A stretch of 64,000 bases of DNA from Oscillospiraceae bacterium. GTDB lineage: Bacteria; Bacillota; Clostridia; Oscillospirales; Acutalibacteraceae. Made by a program: the position numbers and the translations under genes. Below the pieces are notes generated by a model that saw only the letters and a program-made list of their open reading frames with translations, was not told where the DNA came from and did not search any database. The stretch spans positions 186,001 through 250,000 of the forward strand of contig SVOA01000001.1 in the NCBI GenBank assembly GCA_015066635.1, written 5' to 3'. How positions within the stretch are numbered: the stretch's first letter is position 1; each line of letters begins with the position of its first letter. Positions 33,551 through 42,503 of this stretch are shown here, piece after piece.

Positions 33551-36253
33551 TTATTTTGTTTTGCTTTTTGCAAAGCCGCGCTGAATTGCCTTTACAATCT
33601 CAACAAGCGGGATAATGAGGAAGGCGAGACCGAGCGCCGTTGCGTATTCCGTGAGCGTAATCTGAGCGAAGTCAAACGCTTTTGAGAGGAAGGGAACATA
33701 TATTACTGCGGTTGTGAGTATCAGCGAACCGACCGCCGCAAGCAGCAGATATACGTTTATGTTTCCTTTAAGACTCATTTTGATTACCGAGCCTCTCTGA
33801 GAGCGCATATTGAGCGAGTGGAAAATTTCGCACATAGACATTGTCAGGAAAGCCATAGTCATACCGTTCTGATGCCATATTGCATTTGTTGTATCGTTTA
33901 CCGCAAAAACATCAAGCAGATTCATAACCCTGCCTGCAGCCATCATTACGCCGAAAACGTATGCGCTGACAGTCAGAACCGTTACGAGTATGCCCTGATA
34001 TACGACGTCAAAGCCCACGCCGCCCGAGAAAATGCCGTCGGTAGATTTCCTCGGAGCACGCTTCATAAGGTTGCTCTCTCCCTTTTCCATAGCGAGAGCA
34101 AGGGCAGGGAAGCAGTCCGTAACAAGATTTATCCACAGAAGGTGGGTAGGTTCAAGAATCGTGAAGCCGAAGATATTGGCAAAGAATATCGACAGCACCT
34201 CGCTCATATTTGAGCCGAGCAGGAACTGAATAGCTTTTCTGATATTATCGTAAATTCTTCTGCCCTCTTCGATGGCGGAAACTATAGTTGCAAAGTTGTC
34301 GTCCGCAAGTACCATGTCGGCGACATTTTTTGTTACATCCGTGCCGGTAATACCCATACCGACGCCTATATCCGCGCTCTTGATGGACGGAGCGTCATTA
34401 ACGCCGTCTCCCGTCATGGCGGTAATCATACCGAGCTTGCGCCATGCATTGACTATCCTTGTCTTATGCTCGGGCTGAACTCTGGCATATACCGAGTATT
34501 TTTTAACAGCCGTTGCGAATTCCTCATCGGAGATTTCGTCAAGCTCTGCGCCTGTAATGGCTTCGTCCGGATTTTTGATAATTCCGAGCTCCATAGCTAT
34601 TGCAACGGCGGTATCCTTATGGTCGCCGGTAATCATTATAGGTCTTATTCCCGCGCTTCTGCATTCGACTATGGAAGCCTTGACTTCGGGACGGACGGGA
34701 TCTATCATACCGACAAGTCCGCAGAAAATAAGATCCTTTTCAACCTCCTCGGGTTTGGTAAACGAGGGAATTTCCGTAAATTCGTTATAGCTCAGGGCAA
34801 GCACGCGCAGCGCCTTATCTGCAAACGCCTTGTTTTGTTTTATTATGTCTTTTCTGTCCGCGTCGGTCATTTCGGTAATCTGACCGTTTTTAAGCAGCTT
34901 TGAACATCTGCCGAGCACCACGTCGGGAGCGCCCTTTGTAAACTGAACAACGCCGTTTGCGCAGGTGTGGAAGGTTGTCATCATCTTTCTCATAGAGTCA
35001 AACGGTGCCTCGGCAACTCTCGGCATATCTGCCTCGAGGTCGTTTTTATTAAGCTCCTTAGTCAGCGCATAGGCAACAAGCGCAGCTTCGGTGGGCTCAC
35101 CGACTATATTGCCGTCGGGGTCGATATTGACGTCCGTGCAAAGCGCCATACCTTTTGCAAGCAACTCTTCGTTATCGGTATAGCTTTCGACAACAGTCAT
35201 CTTATTCTGGGTAAGAGTACCCGTTTTGTCCGAGCAGATAATCTGTGCGCAGCCGAGAGTTTCAACCGCCGTAAGTCTGCGGATAATTGCGTTCCTCTTT
35301 GACATGGTTGTAACGCCTATCGACAGTACTATTGTAACAACTGCGACAAGTCCCTCGGGAATTGCGGCAACTGCAAGAGAAACGGCTATCATAAAGGTAT
35401 TAAGCACAAAGTCAAAGTTGACCGGCTGTCCCGTAACGAGATTTCTGATAATACCGAAGGCAAATATGAAAACGCAGATTCCGATAACGGCAACGCTCAG
35501 AATTTTGCTCAGCTGAGCAAGCTTTCTCTGAAGCGGTGTGTCGCCGTCCTCTGCGGCTGAGAGGGCGCCTGCAATTTTACCCATTTCGGTATCCATACCC
35601 GTAGCGGTAACTACGGCCTTGCCGCGTCCGTAAACCACGGAAGAACCCATATAAATCATATTTTTTCTGTCGCCCAGAGGAATGTCCTTGAGCTGACCGA
35701 GATTTATAATGTCAATGAATTTATCAACGGGCACGGATTCCCCCGTAAGCGCAGCTTCTTCAATTTTAAGACTTGCGCTTTCGATAATACGTGCGTCTGC
35801 GGGGATGGCGTCTCCTGCCTCGAGCAGAATTACATCGCCGACAACAAGTTCCTCGCTCTTTACATGGACAACCTTGCCGTCGCGCATAACCTTGCTCATG
35901 GCGGCAGCCATTTCCTGAAGCGCCTCAATGGCTTTTTCCGCCTTGCTCTCCTGATAAACGCCGAGAACAGCGTTTACGATTACCACAAACAAAATGATAA
36001 TGACATCCGAGGGGAACTCTCCCTCAAATGCCGATGTGATGCCCGAAATGACTGCTGCTATAAGCAGGATAATAATCATCGGGTCTGCGAATTGCTTTAA
36101 GAATTTGATAATGAGCGATTCCTTTTTAGCTTCGGCAAGCTTGTTTTTGCCGTTCTGTTCAAGGCGTTTTGCCGCCTCGTCAGAGGTCAGACCGTTTTCG
36201 GAAGAGTCAACCGCTTTGAAGCTTTCTTCGAGTGACTCAAGATAGTATTTCAT
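33551..36253 (-). CDS. P-type cation ATPase (PMCA/SERCA-like), probable Mn2+ exporter
   Basis: The 900-residue P2-type ATPase has actuator TGES (near 169), membrane helix 4 motif IPEGL (near 296), phosphorylation site DKTGT (near 340) and GDGVND (near 616), with ten predicted membrane helices. By family it would be named a calcium pump, but its mRNA leader is a yybP-ykoY riboswitch, which senses Mn2+; the riboswitch-controlled YoaB of Lactococcus is a similar ATPase. I therefore infer Mn2+ export, with Ca2+ possible. The start is ATG 36253 behind GGAGGATTACA. A palindromic terminator follows the gene. Confidence 0.93.
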   Translation of the reverse strand: MKYYLESLEESFKAVDSSENGLTSDEAAKRLEQNGKNKLAEAKKESLIIKFLKQFADPMIIILLIAAVISGITSAFEGEFPSDVIIILFVVIVNAVLGVYQESKAEKAIEALQEMAAAMSKVMRDGKVVHVKSEELVVGDVILLEAGDAIPADARIIESASLKIEEAALTGESVPVDKFIDIINLGQLKDIPLGDRKNMIYMGSSVVYGRGKAVVTATGMDTEMGKIAGALSAAEDGDTPLQRKLAQLSKILSVAVIGICVFIFAFGIIRNLVTGQPVNFDFVLNTFMIAVSLAVAAIPEGLVAVVTIVLSIGVTTMSKRNAIIRRLTAVETLGCAQIICSDKTGTLTQNKMTVVESYTDNEELLAKGMALCTDVNIDPDGNIVGEPTEAALVAYALTKELNKNDLEADMPRVAEAPFDSMRKMMTTFHTCANGVVQFTKGAPDVVLGRCSKLLKNGQITEMTDADRKDIIKQNKAFADKALRVLALSYNEFTEIPSFTKPEEVEKDLIFCGLVGMIDPVRPEVKASIVECRSAGIRPIMITGDHKDTAVAIAMELGIIKNPDEAITGAELDEISDEEFATAVKKYSVYARVQPEHKTRIVNAWRKLGMITAMTGDGVNDAPSIKSADIGVGMGITGTDVTKNVADMVLADDNFATIVSAIEEGRRIYDNIRKAIQFLLGSNMSEVLSIFFANIFGFTILEPTHLLWINLVTDCFPALALAMEKGESNLMKRAPRKSTDGIFSGGVGFDVVYQGILVTVLTVSAYVFGVMMAAGRVMNLLDVFAVNDTTNAIWHQNGMTMAFLTMSMCEIFHSLNMRSQRGSVIKMSLKGNINVYLLLAAVGSLILTTAVIYVPFLSKAFDFAQITLTEYATALGLAFLIIPLVEIVKAIQRGFAKSKTK

Positions 36254-36284
36254 TGTAATCCTCCTTGATTTGTTCGGGGGCTTT

Positions 36285-36325
36285 TAAGAAAAAAGCCCTC
36301 GACAGAATTAAATTCCTGTCGAAGG
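36285..36325 (-). terminator. Riboswitch-controlled terminator before the cation ATPase
   Basis: On the minus strand CCTTCGACAG pairs with CTGTCGAGGG, followed by CTTTTTTCTT. The CCTTCG of its left arm is also the 3' half of aptamer stem P1, so the two structures exclude each other. Confidence 0.85.
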
Positions 36326-36408
36326 TCTTGCTGCCAAATTTCTTTGGTTTGATGACCAGGCAATTATGCCATGTATGTTGACCATCAAATGAAAGCTACT
36401 CCCCTTCG
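36320..36408 (-). promoter_or_regulatory. yybP-ykoY (Mn2+-sensing) riboswitch aptamer
   Basis: Read on the minus strand, P1 is CGAAGG/CCTTCG (36408-36403 with 36325-36320). It encloses the family's conserved GGGGAGTAGC, the GTCATCAAACC segment and TTTGGCAGCAAGACC. These loops form the Mn2+ site in known structures. Mn2+ binding should stabilise P1, prevent the terminator at 36285-36325 and switch the ATPase on. Its promoter is at 36430-36458. Confidence 0.93.
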
Positions 36409-36429
36409 GAGCCGTTAACTTGTGTAATA

Positions 36430-36458
36430 ATGCTATCACGAAACTGCGGTTTTGTCAA
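36430..36458 (-). promoter_or_regulatory. Promoter for riboswitch and cation ATPase
   Basis: On the minus strand TTGACA, a 17-base spacer and TAGCAT with a TGA extended -10. Confidence 0.75.
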
Positions 36459-36473
36459 GAATATTGTATTTGT

Positions 36474-36507
36474 AAGGCTTCCCGTTTATGCGGGAAGCCT
36501 TTGTTTT
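36474..36507 (-). terminator. Hairpin after the fatty-acid redox operon
   Basis: AAGGCTTCCCG (36474-36484) pairs with CGGGAAGCCTT (36491-36501). It lies between the hypA stop and the riboswitch promoter; the T-rich side is clearer on the plus strand, so leftward termination may be partial. Confidence 0.6.
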
Positions 36508-36510
36508 TGT

Positions 36511-36864
36511 CTATTCGGAAGTTTCTGCCTCAATTTCCTTTATAACGCACTCGTTGCCCCTGACAAGCCAGGTTTCGCCGCTCTGACAGTACGGGCAGGT
36601 TTTGCCGTACTTTACGGTTTCGTAGGTTTTCTGACAGGCGGAGCAATAGGTAACGGCGGGAATTGTTTCAAGCTCAAGCACGGAGTCCTTTAAAATCTCG
36701 TGTCTGCCCTTAAAGTAGTCCCAGCAGTCAACGAAGTAGTCGGTCATAATTCCCGAAACCTCGCCGACCTGAAGCACAACCTTACCGATTTTGATTATAT
36801 TCTGTTCCTCTGCGGTTTCGTCAAGCGTTTTTGCGAGGTTCAGAATAATTCCCATTTCGTGCAT
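36511..36864 (-). CDS. hypA: HypA/HybF-family nickel/zinc protein
   Basis: The 117-residue protein has the HypA N-terminus MHEMGI (His 2 and Glu 3 bind Ni in characterised HypA) and a zinc site with CSAC and CPYC (about residues 72-96). HypA delivers nickel to [NiFe]-hydrogenase precursors. No hydrogenase or other hyp gene is in the window. It is the last gene of the leftward redox operon: only three bases separate the preceding stop from its ATG and it lacks a strong ribosome site, so it appears coupled to the Fe-S fusion gene. It may serve a remote hydrogenase or urease, or the redox enzymes here. Confidence 0.85.
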   Translation of the reverse strand: MHEMGIILNLAKTLDETAEEQNIIKIGKVVLQVGEVSGIMTDYFVDCWDYFKGRHEILKDSVLELETIPAVTYCSACQKTYETVKYGKTCPYCQSGETWLVRGNECVIKEIEAETSE

Positions 36865-36867
36865 AGC

Positions 36868-39651
36868 TTATTTACCCGAGTTCTTTATAATCTTGATTCC
36901 TCGTTTGAGCGCATATTTGCCCAGAGGCAGAACCTTGTCCTCGCACCTTATCATATTGGTACACTCGGGAAGGTCTCTCGACAGATGAATTGCGTCAAAC
37001 TCGCATCTCGTGGTGCAAAGTCCGCAGCCGATACATCTGTTGAGGTCAACTACGGTAGCTCCGCAGCCGAGGCATCTTGCCGCCTCCGCCTTGACCTGCT
37101 CCTCCGTAAACGGAAGTCTTATGTCGTCAAATGTGCTGACAGCGTCAACGTTTCTGTGACCGGGCGCCTGACGGGGTGCGTTGTCATAATTCTCAAGAGC
37201 GATATTTTCCTTATCAAGCTCCTTGAATTCTCTGAGGTCTCTGGCTATCGTAAGCGACTGACCGGGATGAACAAAGCGGTGCATTGATTCACACGCCTTT
37301 TTACCCTCGGCAATAGCGTCAATAACAAAGCGAGCGCCGAAGCATATATCTCCGCCGACAAAAATGTCGGGCTCTGCTGTCTGGAAGGTTACGGGGTCTG
37401 CAACCGCGGTGCCGTTTCTTCTCGTTTCAACCTTTGTACCCTCGAGAAGTCTGCCCCATTCTGCGGACTGACCGATGGCCTCAAGCACGGCCTTACACTC
37501 CACGGTTATTGTATCGTTTTCGTCATAAACGGGAGAGAAGCGGTGTTCGCTGTCAAATACGCTTACGCACTTTTTAAAGACAACGGCTTTAACCGCGCCG
37601 TTTTCGTCTTTAAGCACTTCTTTGGGACCCCAGCCGTTAAGAACCTCAATTCCTTCCTCTTTTGCTTCAAGGACTTCGTCCTTTGCGGCAGGCATTTCCT
37701 CTGCGCTCTCAAGGCAGAGCATTGTAACCTTGCCGTCCGTCATCCTGACAGCCGACCTTGCGACATCAACCGCAACGTTACCGCCGCCGATAACAACGGC
37801 ATCTCCGGAGAGTTTATCCTGCTGCGACTGGTTGACCTTGCGCAGGAAGTCAATACCCGAAACAACGCCCTCTGCGTCTTCGCCGGGAACACCCGCTGTT
37901 CTGCCGCCCTGAAGTCCTATTGCGATATAGAAGGCCTTGTAACCGTCTTTACGGAGCTCGTCAAGAGTTATGTCCTTTCCGACATCAACACCGCAGCGGA
38001 ATTCAACGCCCATAGTTCTGAGAACGTCGATTTCGGCCTCTACCGTGTTTTTCTGAAGTCTGTAACTCGGAATACCGTTAAGCATCATACCGCCGAGCTG
38101 CTTTTCTTTTTCAAAAACCGTTACGTCATAGCCCTTTGTGCGAAGGTAGTATGCGCAGGAAAGTCCTGCGGGACCGCCGCCGATAACAGCCATTTTATAA
38201 TCGGGTCCCCACATACCGCCGTCATCTTTTTCGCAAATCGGGACAAAACGGTTTGCTTCGTTTAATTCCTGTGCGGCAATAAACTTTTTGATTTCATCTA
38301 TTGCAACGGGCTCGTCAACCGTGCCTCTCGTGCAGGCGTCCTCACAGCGTCTGTTGCATATAGCGCCGCAGACGGCAGGGAAGGGGTTATCCTGCTTGAT
38401 GAGTTTGAGAGCGTCAAGATATCTGCCCTCTGCCGCCATTTTGACATAGCCCTGTACCGCAAGATGAGCGGGACAGGCGGTTTTGCACGGTGCCGTTCCC
38501 GTATCGTAGCAGTTAATTTTTGCGTCCTCGCGGTAGTTGGGATTCCACTTGTCAGCGCCCCACTTCTTTGCGTCGGGAAGCTCGGTTACGGGATATTCGA
38601 TTTCGCCGTTTTTGGTGCACAGCTTCTGTCCGAGCTTTGCTGCGCCTACGGGACAAACCTCAACGCATTTTCCGCAGGCAACGCATTTTTCTTTTTCAAC
38701 GTGCGCGCGGTAAGCGGAACGGGACATATTGGGTGTGTTATAAAGCTGTGAAGTACGCAGAGCATTGCAAACGCCGGGCGCACAGTTGCATATAGCGACG
38801 ATTTTGTCCTCGCCGTCTATGTTTGTGGTCTGGTGGACAAAGCCGTGGCGCTCCGACCTCTCGAGAAGTTCAAGAGCTTCCTCGTAAGTTATGTAGCGTC
38901 CCATACCCTTGTCAACACAGTACTCAGCCATATCGCCGACGCCCATACAGAATTCGCCGTTGATTTCGCCGCTGCCTTCACCGCGCATGGCCTGCTGTTT
39001 ACGGCAGGTACACTGACCTACGGAATATTTATCGTATTTATTGAGCCAATGAGAAATATGCTCTATGCTAACCGAAGTGCTTTCGTGCTCAATGGCCTTC
39101 TCAACGGGAATGACGTGCATACCTATTCCGTTTCCTCCGGGGGGAACCATCTGGGTTATGCCCTCGAGAGGCATCTGCGTCATAAGGTTAAAGAAGGTTG
39201 CAAGCTCGGGATGAGCGTCGGTAAGCTCGTCGTTCATCATCATAAACTCGGCAGAGCCGGGAACGAAAATCGGAACGTTGTAAACCTTGCTCTTATCGGG
39301 GCTTTCTCTCGTCATTTCGAGCACGCCTACCCAGCAGAGATGTTTAATCATCTCGTTGGTCTTTTCAAGAGAGAGGTTGTTTCTCTCGGCAATTTCTTCG
39401 GGGCTGTATGAAACGCGGCACTTCTTGAAGCTGAGAAGGAATTTTACTTCCTCCTTTGTAAGTACGGCATCCAGCGCCCAATACTCGGGGTCGTCCGTAG
39501 TCATTGTATGAGTGTACTTAACAAGATAACGGTCGGTAATCATATTGCCGAGCTTCAGGACGAGCTTTTCCTTCTCCTTATCGGGAGCGGAATAATTCTT
39601 ATCCTGAACGAAATCGCGGCTGTTTACCATACGGTTTTTCTGGTCTTTCAT
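36868..39651 (-). CDS. Fe-S/FAD/NAD(P)H fusion oxidoreductase, copy B
   Basis: The 927-residue protein is predicted to be soluble. In order: an N-terminal helical winged-helix-like region (about 50-130); a Cys-rich domain with CTCRKQQ (near 212) and CNCAPGVC (near 287); a ferredoxin motif CVACGKCVEVCP (near 325); a GltD/DPYD-type [4Fe-4S] helical domain with CKTACPAH (near 389) and CGAICNRRCEDAC; a FAD domain (IGGGPAGLSCAYYL near 487); a NAD(P)H domain (IGGGNVAVDVARSA near 620); and a C-terminal ferredoxin with CLGCG and CIGCGLCTTRCEF (near 857-885). The middle resembles the small subunit of glutamate synthase or NfnB, which pass electrons between NADPH and ferredoxin or a partner. No glutamate synthase large subunit is present. 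It is a tandem paralogue of the preceding gene, 10 bases away. Confidence 0.85.
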   Translation of the reverse strand: MKDQKNRMVNSRDFVQDKNYSAPDKEKEKLVLKLGNMITDRYLVKYTHTMTTDDPEYWALDAVLTKEEVKFLLSFKKCRVSYSPEEIAERNNLSLEKTNEMIKHLCWVGVLEMTRESPDKSKVYNVPIFVPGSAEFMMMNDELTDAHPELATFFNLMTQMPLEGITQMVPPGGNGIGMHVIPVEKAIEHESTSVSIEHISHWLNKYDKYSVGQCTCRKQQAMRGEGSGEINGEFCMGVGDMAEYCVDKGMGRYITYEEALELLERSERHGFVHQTTNIDGEDKIVAICNCAPGVCNALRTSQLYNTPNMSRSAYRAHVEKEKCVACGKCVEVCPVGAAKLGQKLCTKNGEIEYPVTELPDAKKWGADKWNPNYREDAKINCYDTGTAPCKTACPAHLAVQGYVKMAAEGRYLDALKLIKQDNPFPAVCGAICNRRCEDACTRGTVDEPVAIDEIKKFIAAQELNEANRFVPICEKDDGGMWGPDYKMAVIGGGPAGLSCAYYLRTKGYDVTVFEKEKQLGGMMLNGIPSYRLQKNTVEAEIDVLRTMGVEFRCGVDVGKDITLDELRKDGYKAFYIAIGLQGGRTAGVPGEDAEGVVSGIDFLRKVNQSQQDKLSGDAVVIGGGNVAVDVARSAVRMTDGKVTMLCLESAEEMPAAKDEVLEAKEEGIEVLNGWGPKEVLKDENGAVKAVVFKKCVSVFDSEHRFSPVYDENDTITVECKAVLEAIGQSAEWGRLLEGTKVETRRNGTAVADPVTFQTAEPDIFVGGDICFGARFVIDAIAEGKKACESMHRFVHPGQSLTIARDLREFKELDKENIALENYDNAPRQAPGHRNVDAVSTFDDIRLPFTEEQVKAEAARCLGCGATVVDLNRCIGCGLCTTRCEFDAIHLSRDLPECTNMIRCEDKVLPLGKYALKRGIKIIKNSGK

Positions 39652-39661
39652 AAGCTTCTCC

Positions 39662-42460
39662 TTATTTGCCTGTAATCTTGCGTTTGATAATCTTCATTGA
39701 ACGCTTGAGCGCATAGGGACCGACAACCTTCATCATTTCCTCGGCTGTGTGCATATCGCTTGCCTCGGGAATATCTCTTGAAAGGTGTATTGCGTCGAAT
39801 TCGCATCTTGTGGTGCAAAGTCCGCAGCCGATACACTGGTTAAGGTCAACTGTGGTCGCTCCGCAGCCGAGACATCTTGCCGCCTCTTTTTTAACCTGCT
39901 CCTCGGTAAAGGGTTCACGCAGGTCGCTGAAGGTTTTAAGCGGGTCGCCCTCTCTCATGCCGGGTGCCTGACGCGTTGCGTTGTCATAGGAATCAACCTT
40001 GATGTCGTCGCGGTCAAGTTCAATGAATTCTCTTAAATCTCTGCCTATAGTCATAGACTGGCCGGGATGAACGAATCTGTTTATGGAAACCATACCTTCT
40101 TTGCCCTCGGCGATAGCGTCAATGGCAAATCTTGCGCCGTGATATATGTCGCCGCCGACAAAGATGTCGGGCTCGTCTGTCTGAAGGGTAATTTTATCGG
40201 CTATTGCAGTACCGTTACGGTTAAGTTTGACTGCAGTGCCTTCAAGAAGCTTGCCCCACTCTGCGGACTGACCGATAGCCATAAGCACGTTTTTGCACTC
40301 TACGGTAATCGTATCGTTCTCGTCGTATTCGGGAGAGAAACGGTGCTCCGAGTCAAAGACGCGGGTGCATTTTTTGAATACAATGGCTTTTACGGCACCG
40401 TTCCCGTCCTTGATTATTTCCTTGGGGCCCCAGCCGTTGAGAATCTCAATGCCTTCTTCCTCAACCTCGGCAATCTCATCCTTTGCGGCGGGCATTTCGT
40501 CTCTTGATTCAAGGCAGAGCATTTTTACTTTGCCGTCTGTTGCTCTTGCCGCAGTTCTTGCAACGTCCGCTGCAACATTACCGCCGCCGACAACAACGAC
40601 ATCTCCGTCAAGACGGATGCTGTTGTCCTGATTTATCCTGCGAAGGAAGCTGACTCCCGACTCAACGCCGCTTGCATCCTCGCCGTCAATACCTGCAAGG
40701 CGGCCGCCCTGAAGTCCTATTGCGATATAGAAGGCTTTGTAGCCCTGCTTCCGAAGTTCGTCAATGGTAACGTCTTTGCCGACCTCAACGCCGCATTTGA
40801 TTTCGGCGCCCATTTTCTTTATTATTTCTATTTCTGCTTCGACAACCTTTTTATCGAGTCTGAAATTCGGAATACCGTTTGTGAGCATTCCTCCGGGACG
40901 GCTTTCCTTCTCAAACACCGTTACGGGATAGCCTTCGGTACGAAGGTAGTATGCGCACGAAAGTCCTGCGGGACCTGCGCCGATAACGGCAATTTTATAA
41001 TCGTCCCACTGTTCTCCGACACCGTTGTAACAAACCTCGGGAACATATTCATCAAGGTTGTCGAGTTCTCTGTATGCAAGGAATTTTTTGATTTCGTCAA
41101 TGGCGAGAGGTTTATCTATAAGTCCTCTGGTGCATCTGTCCTCACAGCGTCTGTTGCAGACCGCACCGCATACTGCGGGGAAGGGGTTATCCTGACGGAT
41201 AAGTCTGAGAGCGTCCTTATATCTTCCCTCGGAAGCCATCTTTATATAGCCCTGAACCGCAAGGTGTGCGGGGCAGGCGGTTTTACAGGGAGATGTACCC
41301 TGCTCATAGCAGTTTATCTTGTTGTGGTCGCGGTAATCCTTATCCCATCTGTCTTCTCCCCACGGATGGTCATCGGGAAGGTCGTGCATGGGATATTCGA
41401 CCTTTGTGCCGTCAGCCTTGCAGAGCTTTTGTCCGAGCTTTGCGGCGCCTGCGGGGCAGACTTCGACGCACTTTCCGCACGCAACGCATTTCTCGGGCTC
41501 TACATGAGCGCGGTATGCTGAACGCGACATATTCGGCGTGTTGAAGAGCTGAGAGGTTCTCAGTCCGTAGCAGCTGCCGGGAGAGCAGTTGCAGATACCG
41601 ACTATTTTGTCGGGACCGTCAAGGTTTGTAATCTGATGGACATAACCCTTCTTTTCCGAGCGGAGAATTATCTCCATAGCTTCCTCACGGGTTATGTATT
41701 TTGCGTCCTTGCCCGATTCGACGAGATATTCAGCCATATCGCCGACCGCTATGCACATATGTCCCTCAATATCGCCTACGCCTTCGCCTCTGAAACGCTG
41801 TGCCTTACGGCAGGCGCAGACCATGGAACAGAATTTGTCATACTTTTCAAGCCAGTGCGAGAGGTGTTCAACACTCACAGAGGTACTCTCGTGCTCAATG
41901 GCCTTCTCAACGGGAATAACGTGCATTCCTATTCCCGCGCCTCCGGGCGGAATAAGCTTTGAAGCGAGTTCGAGCGGTTCCTGCGGGGCGAGGTTAAACA
42001 TTGTGGCAACCTCGGGGTGGTCATCACAGAGCGTTTTGTGCTCTACCATATATTCGCCCGAGCCGACAACCCATTTCGGAATCAGGAACTGACGTCCTCT
42101 GTCCTCGTTTTCACGGTTCTGCTCGAGCAGTCCTATCCAGAGAATATGGTCAATGATTTTCTGAGCTTCCTCAACGGACATATTGTTTCTCTTTGCAAGC
42201 TCGCCTACACGCAGAGGAACTCTCCTCTTTTTAAAGCTGAGCATAAACTTGACCTCTTCCTTGGTAAGAAGTCTGTCAAGTATCCAGAAATCCATATGGT
42301 TTTCCTTCATACCGCCGGGGAGCTTACGCGGAATATTATCCGTTATCATAAGAGCGAGTTTCATTACCAGCTCTTTCTTTTCGGGATCGTCACAGTGGTA
42401 ATCCTCATGAGGAAAATCCCAGTCGTTTACATGGATATTAGGGTTAACATCTCTCGGCAT
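39662..42460 (-). CDS. Fe-S/FAD/NAD(P)H fusion oxidoreductase, copy A
   Basis: The 932-residue protein has the same architecture as copy B across its whole length: a winged-helix-like start, CACRKAQ (near 213), CNCSPGSC (near 287), CVACGKCVEVCP (near 327), CKTACPAH (near 392) with CGAVCNRRCEDRC, FAD motif IGAGPAGLSCAYYL (near 490), NAD(P)H motif VGGGNVAADVARTA (near 620) and a C-terminal ferredoxin CLGCG...CIGCGLCTTRCEF (near 860-885). The cluster number suggests at least four Fe-S centres plus flavin, enough to move electrons from NAD(P)H to a low-potential acceptor. A strong ribosome site (GGGAGGAGG) precedes it, 43 bases after the FNR gene. The exact acceptor is unknown. Confidence 0.85.
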   Translation of the reverse strand: MPRDVNPNIHVNDWDFPHEDYHCDDPEKKELVMKLALMITDNIPRKLPGGMKENHMDFWILDRLLTKEEVKFMLSFKKRRVPLRVGELAKRNNMSVEEAQKIIDHILWIGLLEQNRENEDRGRQFLIPKWVVGSGEYMVEHKTLCDDHPEVATMFNLAPQEPLELASKLIPPGGAGIGMHVIPVEKAIEHESTSVSVEHLSHWLEKYDKFCSMVCACRKAQRFRGEGVGDIEGHMCIAVGDMAEYLVESGKDAKYITREEAMEIILRSEKKGYVHQITNLDGPDKIVGICNCSPGSCYGLRTSQLFNTPNMSRSAYRAHVEPEKCVACGKCVEVCPAGAAKLGQKLCKADGTKVEYPMHDLPDDHPWGEDRWDKDYRDHNKINCYEQGTSPCKTACPAHLAVQGYIKMASEGRYKDALRLIRQDNPFPAVCGAVCNRRCEDRCTRGLIDKPLAIDEIKKFLAYRELDNLDEYVPEVCYNGVGEQWDDYKIAVIGAGPAGLSCAYYLRTEGYPVTVFEKESRPGGMLTNGIPNFRLDKKVVEAEIEIIKKMGAEIKCGVEVGKDVTIDELRKQGYKAFYIAIGLQGGRLAGIDGEDASGVESGVSFLRRINQDNSIRLDGDVVVVGGGNVAADVARTAARATDGKVKMLCLESRDEMPAAKDEIAEVEEEGIEILNGWGPKEIIKDGNGAVKAIVFKKCTRVFDSEHRFSPEYDENDTITVECKNVLMAIGQSAEWGKLLEGTAVKLNRNGTAIADKITLQTDEPDIFVGGDIYHGARFAIDAIAEGKEGMVSINRFVHPGQSMTIGRDLREFIELDRDDIKVDSYDNATRQAPGMREGDPLKTFSDLREPFTEEQVKKEAARCLGCGATTVDLNQCIGCGLCTTRCEFDAIHLSRDIPEASDMHTAEEMMKVVGPYALKRSMKIIKRKITGK

Positions 42461-42503
42461 TACAGCCGCCTCCTCCCTGTTCTTCTCCTTTTAATAAATA
42501 TGA

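Noticed and set aside
33473..33685. 70-codon plus-strand frame with GTG start and AAGGAG upstream
   Set aside because: Most of it is antisense to the ATPase C-terminus and it reads through a terminator palindrome; no similarity is recognised.
37543..38265. 240-codon plus-strand frame inside an Fe-S fusion gene
   Set aside because: Antisense to conserved FAD/NAD(P)H motifs present in both paralogues; the same kind of shadow occurs in the second copy.
36511..39651. Hydrogenase or glutamate synthase locus
   Set aside because: HypA and GltD-like cores are present, but no hydrogenase subunit, hypB-F or glutamate synthase large subunit is in the window.
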